Of a DNA stretch of 46,335 nucleotides, positions 24,813-33,115 are shown in pieces. This DNA is from a bacterium UBP1_UBA4783 (GTDB taxonomy: Bacteria; Krumholzibacteriota; Krumholzibacteriia; Krumholzibacteriales; Krumholzibacteriaceae). The number at the start of each line of letters is the position of its first letter. Position 1 is the stretch's first letter. The notes below the pieces were generated by a model. It was not told where the DNA came from, did not search any database, and saw only the letters and a list, made by a program, of their open reading frames with translations. The stretch covers positions 1-46,335 of the forward strand of contig DHHB01000029.1 of the NCBI GenBank assembly GCA_002403075.1, in the 5' to 3' direction. Position numbers and translations under genes: made by a program.

Positions 24813-27800
24813 CTAGCGCACGACGGCGAACCGTTTCGTTCCCTTCCAGCTCCAACCGTCGCCCGAAACGTCGACGCGGCAGAGGTAGACGCCGCTCGCG
24901 AGTCCGCTCGAGGAAAACGCGGCCTCGAACGGCACGGCGCTCCCCGCCGGCCAATCGTGACGACCCTCGCGGGAGGCGACCTTCTCCCCTTCGAGGTTCA
25001 TGATCGCGACGGACACGCGCGCCGGTTTCGAAACGAGCACGCGGACCTTGAAGGACGATCCCCTCGCGGGGTTCGGATACACGATGAAGGTCGACGGATC
25101 CACGGCGGCCCGCGCGGCGTCGCCGCCCCCCGAAAATCCCTGTCGACCGGTGCCGGCGGCGTCCCGCCGGAGGCACGGCCAGAGCTGAAGCTCGCTCGAG
25201 ACCGTCGTCCCCGGCTCGTAGCGCCGTATCGATGAAACGGCTCCGTCCGCGCCGGATCCCGCGACGGAGGCAGCGTCTACGACGTACTGCCTGCCCCCTT
25301 CGCCCGCGAGCAGCGCAAGCGATCCGCCGCGGGCGCCCTCGCCGGGAAGCGGCCAGCCCGGCCGCTCGCGCCCTTCGAAATCGAACGCGTGTATATCGCC
25401 TCCGACGCGAAACAGGATCTCCGGATCGCCGTCGCCGTCGATATCCCCGGCGACCGGCGGCGCCGCCGGAACGGCCCCGTATGCCGAGGCGACGGCCGCG
25501 TCGATTGCAACGGGCCACCCGCGCGTGGGAACGCCGAATCCCGACAGGAGATACAGATGGCCCTCGTCCCTGAGAACCGTCTCGAGCGTTCCGTCGCCGT
25601 CGATATCGGCGAGGATGGCCGACGAAGGCCTGCTCCCCCGCAGCCGGGCGCGCCGCACGGTACCCCCGTACTCCGCGTAGCAGAGCCCCCAGCCCGGGAT
25701 CGTCGCGACCGCCTCGTCGAGGCCGTCTCCGTCGATGTCGCCCGTCGACAGAACGAGAAGCGTCCCCGGCTCCGGAGCGGCGACGGCATCCGAGGTTCTC
25801 ATCGCCGAGGGGTTCGGGATTCCGACGAGCGGCAGAAAATGGAAGCGCAGAACCCCCTCGCTGAAGACGGTGAAATAGACACCCTCGGTCACCGCGACGG
25901 CGGGGCCTCCGGAGGGGAATCGCATGACGCCGAACGCCGGCGTCGACGCGAGGCGCCCTCCCGTGAGCGCGATCTCGAATCCGTCGATCCCGCGTTCGAT
26001 CCAGCCGGCGCCGGGCGTGATCCCCTCCCATCCCCTCAGGAAAAGAAACGTGCTGTCCGCGGTGGAGCTCAGAGCGAGAAGCGCATGTTCCGACGGCTCG
26101 CCCCGTTCGATGAGCATGAGCGCCGACGCCCGGTCCCCCCGGAGCTCCAGCGTGTGGGGCGTTCCGTCGTCGTCTATGGCGTACGGCGCGCCCGACAGCT
26201 CGTAAGCGTGGAGAACGCCTCCGCGCGACACGGCGTACACGACCGGCCCCCGCGGAGACGCCGCGGAAGCGACGACCGGCGCCGCGATCCACGCGGCTCC
26301 CGGCTCGCGGACGATCTCCATCGTCTCTCCGTCCCAGCCCTGCGATCCGGCGACGGCGAACCAGAGCGAGCCCGAGTCCGCGGCCATGACGACGCCCCCG
26401 CCCGCGGTGACGCCGAGCGGGATGACGATCGGACTCGACAAACCGGGACCCGCGGGAAACTCCCCCCTCGTGAAATCGATCCCGAGCGAGCACCGCACGG
26501 AGAACGTCATGAAACGCCCGGGGGCGGATATTCCGGATAGAGCGATCCCGCTCGGCGCGCCGCCGTTCGTTCGGCTCGAGGGATCGGTGTCCCCCGCGAA
26601 GCGGTCGTTGTTGCCGGCCCGGTACGAATCGTAGAAGCTCCCGAACGAATAGCCTCCGCCCGGACGGTCGAGATCCTGGATGCCGTCGGCCTCCTCGAGG
26701 TCGACCCCCTTGAAGAGGCGATCGTCGTTCGGATACCCGCCCGCCTCGAGCTGCCGGCGTATCGCGGTCTCGTCGACGTGCCATATGAGAAGGCCGCTCC
26801 CCGTCACGACGCTGTCGGGCTTCGGCCGCGGGTTGGACGTCGCCGTGATGAAGAAATCGAACTCGGCGCCCCGGAGCGTGTCCTCGTTTTCCGGGATCCC
26901 GTTGCCGTTGAGATCGATAAAATCGAACCGGCCGTTGAAATTCGCGTCGTGAACCCTGTTCTCGACGAGGAAGTATTCCGAGGGGTTGACGACGATCTTG
27001 ACGAGGCCGGTATCGAGCGGCGACGACGTGTTGACGTCCCCGAGCCTGAGGTCCGCGTCGCCTGAAACGACGAGCGGCGGCGCCCACCCCATGAGGAGCC
27101 GGTTGAACGCCGAGGGGAACGCCGGAACGAACCCGAGCGCGTTGTAGATGCCGTACCCCATGAGATCGAAGTTGCCGCATCCCTGCGAATCCGGGAACTC
27201 TCCCGGCGTGGTGTCGAAGAGCGGCACCATGCCGAGGCGCAGACCGACCTGATAGGCGAAGATGCCGAGCGAGCCGAAGGTATAGCCGTCCTGCGAGCTC
27301 TCTTCGGGCCAGACCATGAGGTTGTCGAGGTAGAGCGTGTCCCCGGGAGCGCCGTCGTTCGTGGGAACCCCCGCCGTGCCGAGCGTGTCCGCGAGCGCCT
27401 CGGCCATCTCCTCGGGATTCACGAACCCCGAGTAGATCTGGTAACGCGAGTCGTCGTTGAAATCGGTTTCCCGGCCCGCGCCGGCGTGGATCACGGCGAC
27501 GGCGTCGTAGCGGCTGAAATCGACCTCGCCGTCGCGCTCGCGAACGACCTTGACGAGTATCTCCGCCATCCGCTCCTTCCAGAGATCCTCCTCGCCGTAG
27601 TACGCCTCGCCCCTGTCGAGCGCGACGACGCCCGGCATGAGCTCGAGACGAAGATCGAAGATCCGGCGCGACGCGCCGTCGTAGTACTCGGCGAGATGGC
27701 GCAGCTCGTTCGCGAAATAGAGCGAGTCGAGCCCGGCCTTGAAGGCGCGGTCGGTGAAGGAGACGCGAAACACGCACACGCGGAGCGAATCCGCGCGGGC

Positions 27801-27974
27801 GGCGGTCCCTCCGAGCAGATTTTCCACGGCGGCGCGCTGATACGGACCGATGGCGCTCCCCCGGGGCGGCCCCGGCTTCGAAGCGGCGATACCCGCGCCC
27901 GACGAACGCGCGGCGCCGCTCGAGAGGAGCAGCGCGCAGAGAAGCGTCGATGCGGCGTGCGGTATTCGTTTCAT
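24813..27974 (-). CDS. secreted M6-peptidase-like protein with destroyed HEXXH motif, FG-GAP-like repeats and FlgD-like C-terminus
   Basis: 1053 aa. Signal peptide 1-27. Residues about 60-480 align by motif with M6 (immune-inhibitor-A-like) metallopeptidases: the D-x-A-V-I-H-A-G segment, CGNFDLMGYGIYNALG with the following F-x-R-LLMGWAPP, and GLLIWHVDE. At the expected zinc site, residues 241-245 read YQVGL (codons 27254-27240) instead of HEFGH, so both histidines and the glutamate are gone while the following LG and the LFDT are kept. Calcium-type DxDGDG motifs (for example DIDGDGLDE and DIDGDGDPE) in the second half suggest FG-GAP/propeller repeats. The last 95 residues are a FlgD-like Ig/sorting-type domain starting at IVYPNPARG. 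Probably an exported, proteolytically inactive binding protein. Confidence 0.85.
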   Translation of the reverse strand: MKRIPHAASTLLCALLLSSGAARSSGAGIAASKPGPPRGSAIGPYQRAAVENLLGGTAARADSLRVCVFRVSFTDRAFKAGLDSLYFANELRHLAEYYDGASRRIFDLRLELMPGVVALDRGEAYYGEEDLWKERMAEILVKVVRERDGEVDFSRYDAVAVIHAGAGRETDFNDDSRYQIYSGFVNPEEMAEALADTLGTAGVPTNDGAPGDTLYLDNLMVWPEESSQDGYTFGSLGIFAYQVGLRLGMVPLFDTTPGEFPDSQGCGNFDLMGYGIYNALGFVPAFPSAFNRLLMGWAPPLVVSGDADLRLGDVNTSSPLDTGLVKIVVNPSEYFLVENRVHDANFNGRFDFIDLNGNGIPENEDTLRGAEFDFFITATSNPRPKPDSVVTGSGLLIWHVDETAIRRQLEAGGYPNDDRLFKGVDLEEADGIQDLDRPGGGYSFGSFYDSYRAGNNDRFAGDTDPSSRTNGGAPSGIALSGISAPGRFMTFSVRCSLGIDFTRGEFPAGPGLSSPIVIPLGVTAGGGVVMAADSGSLWFAVAGSQGWDGETMEIVREPGAAWIAAPVVASAASPRGPVVYAVSRGGVLHAYELSGAPYAIDDDGTPHTLELRGDRASALMLIERGEPSEHALLALSSTADSTFLFLRGWEGITPGAGWIERGIDGFEIALTGGRLASTPAFGVMRFPSGGPAVAVTEGVYFTVFSEGVLRFHFLPLVGIPNPSAMRTSDAVAAPEPGTLLVLSTGDIDGDGLDEAVATIPGWGLCYAEYGGTVRRARLRGSRPSSAILADIDGDGTLETVLRDEGHLYLLSGFGVPTRGWPVAIDAAVASAYGAVPAAPPVAGDIDGDGDPEILFRVGGDIHAFDFEGRERPGWPLPGEGARGGSLALLAGEGGRQYVVDAASVAGSGADGAVSSIRRYEPGTTVSSELQLWPCLRRDAAGTGRQGFSGGGDAARAAVDPSTFIVYPNPARGSSFKVRVLVSKPARVSVAIMNLEGEKVASREGRHDWPAGSAVPFEAAFSSSGLASGVYLCRVDVSGDGWSWKGTKRFAVVR

Positions 27975-27983
27975 AGGGCGATT

Positions 27984-28012
27984 ATTTTACGCGGCCGGGA
28001 GAGTATTCGCAA
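27984..28012 (-). promoter_or_regulatory. possible sigma70-type promoter of the M6-like gene, near-leaderless
   Basis: Minus-strand TTGCGA (28007-28012), 17-nt spacer, TAAAAT (27984-27989). The -10 box ends only 9 nt before the ATG, and no ribosome-binding site is visible, so a near-leaderless transcript would result. Confidence 0.4.
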
Positions 28013-28028
28013 GGGCTATAAATAATCC

Positions 28029-28086
28029 GGGGAGAACGAAGTCCTCGTGCCGCCCCTGTACGACATTTGATTTCTTCGTTCTCCCC
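28029..28086. repeat. 13-bp perfect inverted repeat in the M6-lipoprotein gap
   Basis: GGGGAGAACGAAG at 28029-28041 is perfectly complementary to 28074-28086, with a 32-nt loop. No T-run follows on the minus strand, so it is not a standard terminator of the upstream lipoprotein gene. It could be an RNA structure at the 3' end of that mRNA or a regulatory site upstream of the M6-like gene. Confidence 0.65.
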
Positions 28087-28138
28087 TTCGGCCGACCTTC
28101 GCGGGCAACACGAACCGTGTGAAGCGTATGCCAGCGCC

Positions 28139-29110
28139 TTACCCGGTGGTTCGTTGCGGAGACTCATCGTCCCGTGTCCATGTCGCCCTCTCAACGATGG
28201 GGGGAATCGCTGACCTTTCGGCCAAGGTCGTCGTTGTGCGCGTTGTCGGGCCGGGCATCGGTATCCTCGACAATGGCGAGGCGTCGCTCCCCGCGCCGCT
28301 GCCCGGTGCGGGCGGGGCGAGGTCGCGGTTTCCGGGAGCGGTCTGATACGCCCACCAGAAGGTGACGTAGCTCCCGGTAACCGCCGTCACGTACAATTTC
28401 GCGTAATGGTACCCGTCCGTCTCGACGAGTCTCACGATATAGCAATGGCCGGCGATCGCCTCGACGCTGCGCGTGGGGGACCAGCCCTCGACGGGAGCGT
28501 AGTTGATCGCGTCGAAGTCGCCGACGTACCCGTAATCCTGCATTTCGACGCCGGCGCGGTACGCGGCGATGATCGCGATGCCGCCCGCTCCCGAGAAATA
28601 TATGTCCGTCGTCGAAAGGTTGTACGCCTGCGGCGTGTTGGTGCGGCTCGAAAGATCGTAGCCCGCGCTCGCGGGAAGGGACCCGAAATCGTACAGCGTG
28701 ATCTGCCCCTCCGGCCGCGGCGTCCCCGTGACCTCCTCGTAGCTCAGATCGCTCTCGAGGCCGCCTTCGGCGAACGCCGTCACGGCGTAGTAGTGCCGGA
28801 CGCCGTTCGCCGTCTCGAGATCCTCGAAACAGAACTCGGCGGCGGTCGATCCGCCCGCGAACACGGTTCCGAGATAGGCGTACTCGCCGTAGTAGCTCGA
28901 TCCGCGGTACACGTCGTACCCCTCGATGTCGCTTTCGGGGTTCGCCCACCAGCAGATCTTCACCGTGCCGTCGAGGTTGACGGCGTAGACGTGGCGCGGC
29001 GCCGAAGGAGCGCAGTTCGCCGGAACGGGCACCTCGACGACGCGCTCCTTCTCCCCGCACGATATGAGGAGAAGGATGATCATCGTCGTCGCTGCCGTTA
29101 TTCTGTTCAT
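28139..29110 (-). CDS. FN3-domain lipoprotein preceded by a sigma54 promoter
   Basis: 323 aa. The signal peptide ends in a lipobox (ILLLISC, Cys at about residue 18). Residues about 35-130 form a fibronectin type III domain (SAPRHVYAVNLDGTVKICWW, then DIEGYDVYRG and HYYAVTAFAEGG). Residues 135-275 form a second conserved region with FDAINYAP and a beta-rich core ending at FWWAYQTAPGN. The last 45 residues are low-complexity Pro/Thr/Arg and look unlike the rest; a frameshift near 28320 is possible because another frame gives a more ordinary charged tail. GGAGG lies 9 nt before the ATG. Likely surface or periplasmic; function unknown. Its promoter suggests control by a sigma54 activator. Confidence 0.8.
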   Translation of the reverse strand: MNRITAATTMIILLLISCGEKERVVEVPVPANCAPSAPRHVYAVNLDGTVKICWWANPESDIEGYDVYRGSSYYGEYAYLGTVFAGGSTAAEFCFEDLETANGVRHYYAVTAFAEGGLESDLSYEEVTGTPRPEGQITLYDFGSLPASAGYDLSSRTNTPQAYNLSTTDIYFSGAGGIAIIAAYRAGVEMQDYGYVGDFDAINYAPVEGWSPTRSVEAIAGHCYIVRLVETDGYHYAKLYVTAVTGSYVTFWWAYQTAPGNRDLAPPAPGSGAGSDASPLSRIPMPGPTTRTTTTLAERSAIPPIVERATWTRDDESPQRTTG

Positions 29111-29138
29111 CGTTTGCTGCCTCCGCCCGACACATAAC

Positions 29139-29153
29139 GCAACCGCTGTGCCA
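29139..29153 (-). promoter_or_regulatory. sigma54 (-24/-12) promoter of the FN3 lipoprotein
   Basis: The minus strand reads TGGCAC-N5-TTGC (29153-29148 and 29142-29139), which keeps the diagnostic GG-N10-GC spacing. Initiation would be near 29127, leaving a short leader with GGAGG before the ATG at 29110. A 7-bp dyad (29157-29163 with 29173-29179, GTCGATT/AATCGAC) lies directly upstream. The regulator gene at 30017-33079 encodes a sigma54 activator, so a link is likely. Confidence 0.75.
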
Positions 29154-29416
29154 CACGTCGATTGCGGCGAAAAATCGACGGCGTCTCGCGGCGAACGCTC
29201 GAGTAACCGTTTTTCTCCCAGGGGATTACACTCATCGAAAAAACGAATGGATAACGCGGCGCGGTCTCGTGTGCGCGCCCACGAGCACCCGTGCGTGTCG
29301 TCGGAACTCGACAGAAGTGTCCTATTCGATGGACAGAACCGGCGTACGCCGCGGAATCGAGCGATGAGGAGCTATCGTTTCAACAGCCGTCGCGGGCGGG
29401 AGCGAGGAAAGAAATA

Positions 29417-29507
29417 GTCAGGGGCATAAGACGCGAGCACCGGAGGGGATGTCCATACTCGCTTTCCTTAGGATCTCGCCATTCCAAAGGTTACTTATAC
29501 CCCTGAC
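29417..29507. repeat. 91-nt element bounded by 14-nt inverted repeats
   Basis: 29417-29430 (GTCAGGGGCATAAG) pairs with 29494-29507 with 13 of 14 matches, and the odd position is a G-T pair. The interior (63 nt) is not obviously coding. Options are a small non-autonomous mobile element (MITE-like), a structured RNA, or a regulatory hairpin. No clear target duplication flanks it. Confidence 0.55.
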
Positions 29508-29569
29508 GATTACGATGTTATGATAGACGTCGAAGACAGGTCAAGAGAATTTTCGCGGGCTAAAAAAAA

Positions 29570-29851
29570 TCAGCGGAGAGACACCGCCCATCCCTTGTCC
29601 TCGAGACCCCACCTTTTCCCCTTATAGCTCCAGGAGAGCCAATTGCGACAAGGAATATTTGCTGTCTCTCCGCTTCGCCGATCCCCTTCGCCAACCGATA
29701 CCTGCTTATATGCATTGGCATCAGCCGTACCAATCGGCCGGTGAAGACCGAAATTCCACGCGCTCGTAAGCCGCTTATAATAATAGGTTTGCAAATAGGC
29801 CGGAAACGGGCGCAGGGACCGGGGCCACACGGGTCGCCGGCACGGGGTCAA
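29570..29851 (-). CDS. doubtful small ORF, 93 codons
   Basis: An open frame of 93 codons with lower GC than its neighbours and many aromatic residues. It has no signal peptide and no recognised motif. The ATG at 29851 lies inside the 15-nt palindrome, and no convincing ribosome-binding site precedes it. It may be chance, a decayed remnant, or a small protein. Listed only because the gap is otherwise empty. Confidence 0.2.
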   Translation of the reverse strand: MTPCRRPVWPRSLRPFPAYLQTYYYKRLTSAWNFGLHRPIGTADANAYKQVSVGEGDRRSGETANIPCRNWLSWSYKGKRWGLEDKGWAVSLR

Positions 29852-29861
29852 GGACCTTGAC
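29847..29861. repeat. 15-nt perfect palindrome
   Basis: GTCAAGGACCTTGAC is perfectly symmetric around its central base. It could be an operator half-site pair or a short hairpin. It lies downstream of the TPR-sigma54 regulator gene. Confidence 0.5.
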
Positions 29862-29917
29862 AGAGCCTGGCGCGATCGCCGTATTCCGTTGTCAAGAAGG
29901 CGGTTGAAATATCAAAC

Positions 29918-29953
29918 GTCTTTATAGCCTCTGTGCAGCATGCTCATAAAGAC
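29918..29953 (-). repeat. 8-bp inverted repeat downstream of the TPR regulator
   Basis: GTCTTTAT (29918-29925) and ATAAAGAC (29946-29953) are complementary across 20 nt, about 65 nt past the stop of the regulator gene on the minus strand. It may be part of the transcript end; no U-run follows. Confidence 0.4.
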
Positions 29954-30016
29954 CGCTCCCGAACCGCGGCCCCATCCGAAGGATTATGAAGATTATTGAG
30001 GGATCGGTGATCTCGC

Positions 30017-33000
30017 TCAATACCCTTCCGCGATCTTGAGGTCGCGGATCTTCTTGAGGAGGGTCGGATAGCTGATGCGAAGCTCGTTCGACGCGGCGCT
30101 TCGATTCCAGCCGTTCCTGATGAGGCATTCGGAGATGACGCGCTTCTCGAGATCCTTGACGCGATCGGGAAGCGCGAGGCGCCGCTGATCGATCGAGCAG
30201 CTTTCCGTTTCGTCGAACGCGACCGCCTCGGGGGTGATGAGTCCCTCCTCGTCGCAGAGGATGACGGCGCGCTTGACGATCTTCTCGAGCTCGCGCACGT
30301 TGCCCGGCCATTCGTACCCCGCCAGCAGCGCGAGCGCTTCCTCGGAAAATCCTCGCACGTGCTTCGCCATCCGGTCGCGGAAGACCTTGAGGTAATACTC
30401 GGCCAGCAGATGGATATCCTCGATCCGCTCGCGAAGCGGCGGGATCGTGATCGGAAAATCGTTGATCCGGTAATAGAGGTCTTCGAGCATCGTGCCGCTC
30501 CGGATCATCGACATGAGATCGTGCTTCGAGGCGAACACGAGACGCACGTTCACCGGAATCATGTCGTTGCCGCCGACGGGACGCACCTTCATCGTGTCGA
30601 GAAACTGGAGCAGTTTCCCCTGCAGAACGATCGAGGTCTTGGAGATCTCGTCGAGGAACACCGTTCCGCCGTCCGCCTCGGCGAGGAGCCCTTTCTTGTC
30701 GCAGATGGCGCCGGTGAACGCGCCCTTCACGTGGCCGAAGAGCTCGCTTTCGAGGATCGTCTCGGGGAGAGCGGCGCAGTTCACGTGGATGAACTTGCCG
30801 TCCCGGCGCGGGCTCAGCGCATGTATCGCGTTCGCGATGAGCCCCTTCCCCGTGCCCGTCTCCCCCATGAGCAGGACGGTCGCGTCCGATTGGGCGACCT
30901 TTTCCGCGAGCGTGAGCACCCGGAGCATCCGGTCGTTGCGCGTAATGACGTGCCGGAAATCGCCGCCGCGCTTGCGCGCGTCATCCCGTGCGGCCTCCGG
31001 CCGCACGGCGCTTCCCTGCACGAGAACGTCGACGAACGACGCGTAGGAAGCGACGACGTCCGGCACCTGCCCCACGCGCGGGGGCTCTTTCCCGTCGGCG
31101 CCGGACTGGAAAAAGAGGATCCCGTAGGGCTCGCCGTCGCGGCAGAGCGGATGGATGTAAATCGGCCCTCCGTTGCCGGGAAGGACGTCGCGCACCGCCG
31201 CCGTGCGGCGGTCGCGGAGAACGTCCGTCAGGAGAGCTCCGGAGGAGCAATCGGCGTCCTCCCGTCCGAGGAACCACTCGGTGATCATCCGCGCCGACGG
31301 CTCCGGGACGTCCCGCCTCGCGAGGATCGTCACGGCGCGGCCGCCGCCCGAACGACCCGAGAAGAGCGCGACGAATCCGTGCCGGAAGGTGATCTTCCCG
31401 AGCAGGTCGCCGAGCAGGTGGTCGAGCACCGTCGCGATGTGAGGATTCTGCGCGAGGACGCCGGTAAATCCGCCCGGCAGGCCCGCGACGGCCGTCGAGG
31501 GAGCGAGGTCGCCCGCGACCTCGTCCTCGATGCTCCGACGCATCCGCCGCGCGCGCCGCATCATATTGCGGTCCCTGAGATCCTCCGCGAGGCGTTGGGC
31601 CTCGTACAGATGCAGGAGACACTCGTCGCGGTTCTTGAGTTCGCGCTCGATGCGCGCCATGAGGAGATGCCCCTCGACGAGATCGCGGAACTCGTCGGTC
31701 CCCTCGAAATACGAGAGGGTGCCGATTACGAGCTTGCGGGCCCGCAGAAACGCCTCCGTGCCGGTCTTCGCGATCGTGCACTCGGCGAACAGCAGGCCGG
31801 TTTTGTGCGCTTCGTACAGATTGTTCGAATCGCGGAAGGTCTTGATGCTGTCCGCGATGTATCGCTCCGATTCGTCGGTGCGGCCGAGCGCCTCGTGCGC
31901 GAGGCCGATCGTCCGCTGGATGTATCCTATTTCGTGCACTTCTCCGCACTTGCGAGCCACGTCGAGCGCACGCACGCCCACCGCGACCGCTTCCTCCGCC
32001 TTGCGCTGCTTGAGGAATATCTCCGTTTCGCGCCTAAGAACCTCGGCGACGATGTCGCCGTCGGCGGAAATCTTCTTGCCCCGCGCGAGAGCCGTCGAGT
32101 AGTTCTGCAGCGCTCCGTCGAGATCGCCGCGAGCAGCCATGAGATCGCCGAGGTATTCGTCGGCGAGCGCGATCTCGCGCCCGAAACCTCTGCGCTCGGC
32201 GAGAACGCGCGCCTCGAGCAGGTGCTTCTCGGAGGCCGTGAACTCCCCGGTTCTCGTCTGCGCGAGGCCGAGCTCGAGCGTGCTCCGAACGTACAGAAGC
32301 TCGTTCCCCGAGAGCTGAGCCATCTTCCGCGCGCTCGCGAACGCGCTCGTGGCGCTCGCGAAATCGCGCGATTTGAGGTGGGTGATGCCGAGGTTCAGCG
32401 TCACGCGGACGCGGTGCTGGACGAGCCCCATCTTCTCGCAGAGAACGAGCGCGCGGTTGAAGAAATGCACGGCCCGCTGGAAGCGGCAGGCGTCCTTGTG
32501 GAAAATCCCGAGGCTGTTCAGCACGTGCGCTTCGCCGACGAGGTCGTCGATGCGCCGGTAGGACGCGAGCGCGTCGAGAAAATACTGCTCGGCCTCCTCG
32601 CGCTTGCCCAGCCGGTAGTGGCAGACCGCCAGCAGCACCTGAACGCGCCCGACCTCGCGGTGCTCGTCCGATGTGCGAAGCAGCCGGTACGCCGTGAACG
32701 CCTCATGGAGCGCCTTGTCGACGGCGCCGCGCTCGCGGAGTATGATGCCTCGCAGGCGCGCGAGCGTGCCCTTGCTGAACGCGTCGTTTTCGTCGCAGTA
32801 GCCCTCGGCGCTCTTGAGGTATGTCGCCGCTTCGTGGAGCAGCCCCTTCTCGATGTAGCACGCGCTTATCTTCCGGTATATCCGCAGAAGATCGGCGGGC
32901 TGGGGCGCCGCGTGCACCTTTTGAAGGGATTTCTCGTAATACTCGAGCGCCACGGAGAAATTCTCCGTGGAAAAATGCATATCCCCGAGCTCTTCCTCGG

Positions 33001-33079
33001 AGCCTATCGAGCTATAGTTCGGCCCGGACTTCTTCTTCGGATACTCGAATTCGTCCTTGCCGTGGGGGTCTTGAGGCAT
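30017..33079 (-). CDS. TPR-GAF-sigma54 activator (enhancer-binding protein)
   Basis: 1020 aa, cytoplasmic. Residues about 25-520 are a TPR superhelix (ten or more repeats of the ALEYYEKSL / AVHFFNRAL type). Residues about 540-690 look like a GAF domain. The AAA+ sigma54-interaction domain begins near 705, with Walker A GETGTGKG at about 738-745, an intact GAFTGA loop near 785-790 and a Walker B FLDEIS. A Fis-type helix-turn-helix is at the C-terminus (WNRSAASNELRISYPTLLKKI). An intact GAFTGA means it should open sigma54 promoters. The TPR and GAF parts suggest control by a partner protein or small molecule rather than phosphorylation. GGGAG precedes the ATG. It lies 36 nt downstream of a small secreted protein gene. 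Confidence 0.93.
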   Translation of the reverse strand: MPQDPHGKDEFEYPKKKSGPNYSSIGSEEELGDMHFSTENFSVALEYYEKSLQKVHAAPQPADLLRIYRKISACYIEKGLLHEAATYLKSAEGYCDENDAFSKGTLARLRGIILRERGAVDKALHEAFTAYRLLRTSDEHREVGRVQVLLAVCHYRLGKREEAEQYFLDALASYRRIDDLVGEAHVLNSLGIFHKDACRFQRAVHFFNRALVLCEKMGLVQHRVRVTLNLGITHLKSRDFASATSAFASARKMAQLSGNELLYVRSTLELGLAQTRTGEFTASEKHLLEARVLAERRGFGREIALADEYLGDLMAARGDLDGALQNYSTALARGKKISADGDIVAEVLRRETEIFLKQRKAEEAVAVGVRALDVARKCGEVHEIGYIQRTIGLAHEALGRTDESERYIADSIKTFRDSNNLYEAHKTGLLFAECTIAKTGTEAFLRARKLVIGTLSYFEGTDEFRDLVEGHLLMARIERELKNRDECLLHLYEAQRLAEDLRDRNMMRRARRMRRSIEDEVAGDLAPSTAVAGLPGGFTGVLAQNPHIATVLDHLLGDLLGKITFRHGFVALFSGRSGGGRAVTILARRDVPEPSARMITEWFLGREDADCSSGALLTDVLRDRRTAAVRDVLPGNGGPIYIHPLCRDGEPYGILFFQSGADGKEPPRVGQVPDVVASYASFVDVLVQGSAVRPEAARDDARKRGGDFRHVITRNDRMLRVLTLAEKVAQSDATVLLMGETGTGKGLIANAIHALSPRRDGKFIHVNCAALPETILESELFGHVKGAFTGAICDKKGLLAEADGGTVFLDEISKTSIVLQGKLLQFLDTMKVRPVGGNDMIPVNVRLVFASKHDLMSMIRSGTMLEDLYYRINDFPITIPPLRERIEDIHLLAEYYLKVFRDRMAKHVRGFSEEALALLAGYEWPGNVRELEKIVKRAVILCDEEGLITPEAVAFDETESCSIDQRRLALPDRVKDLEKRVISECLIRNGWNRSAASNELRISYPTLLKKIRDLKIAEGY

Positions 33080-33115
33080 CGGTTACTCCCAGGGACAGAT
33101 GGCCGGCGAAGACCA

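Larger units (their letters stand above)
29111..30016. other. long gap with sigma54 promoter and several inverted repeats, no convincing gene
   Basis: About 900 bp separate the TPR-sigma54 regulator from the FN3 lipoprotein. Besides the -24/-12 promoter it contains a 91-nt inverted-repeat element, a 15-nt palindrome, another hairpin and one doubtful ORF, each listed separately. It is AT-richer than the coding DNA around it. Confidence 0.6.

Noticed and set aside
29825..29845. Second sigma54 promoter on the minus strand (TGGCCC...TGC)
   Set aside because: GG to GC spacing is 11, not 10, and there is no convincing gene behind it.
29922..30311. 129-codon minus-strand ORF over the 3' end of the TPR regulator
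   Set aside because: Alternative frame of the HTH and AAA+ end of the regulator; no start signal.
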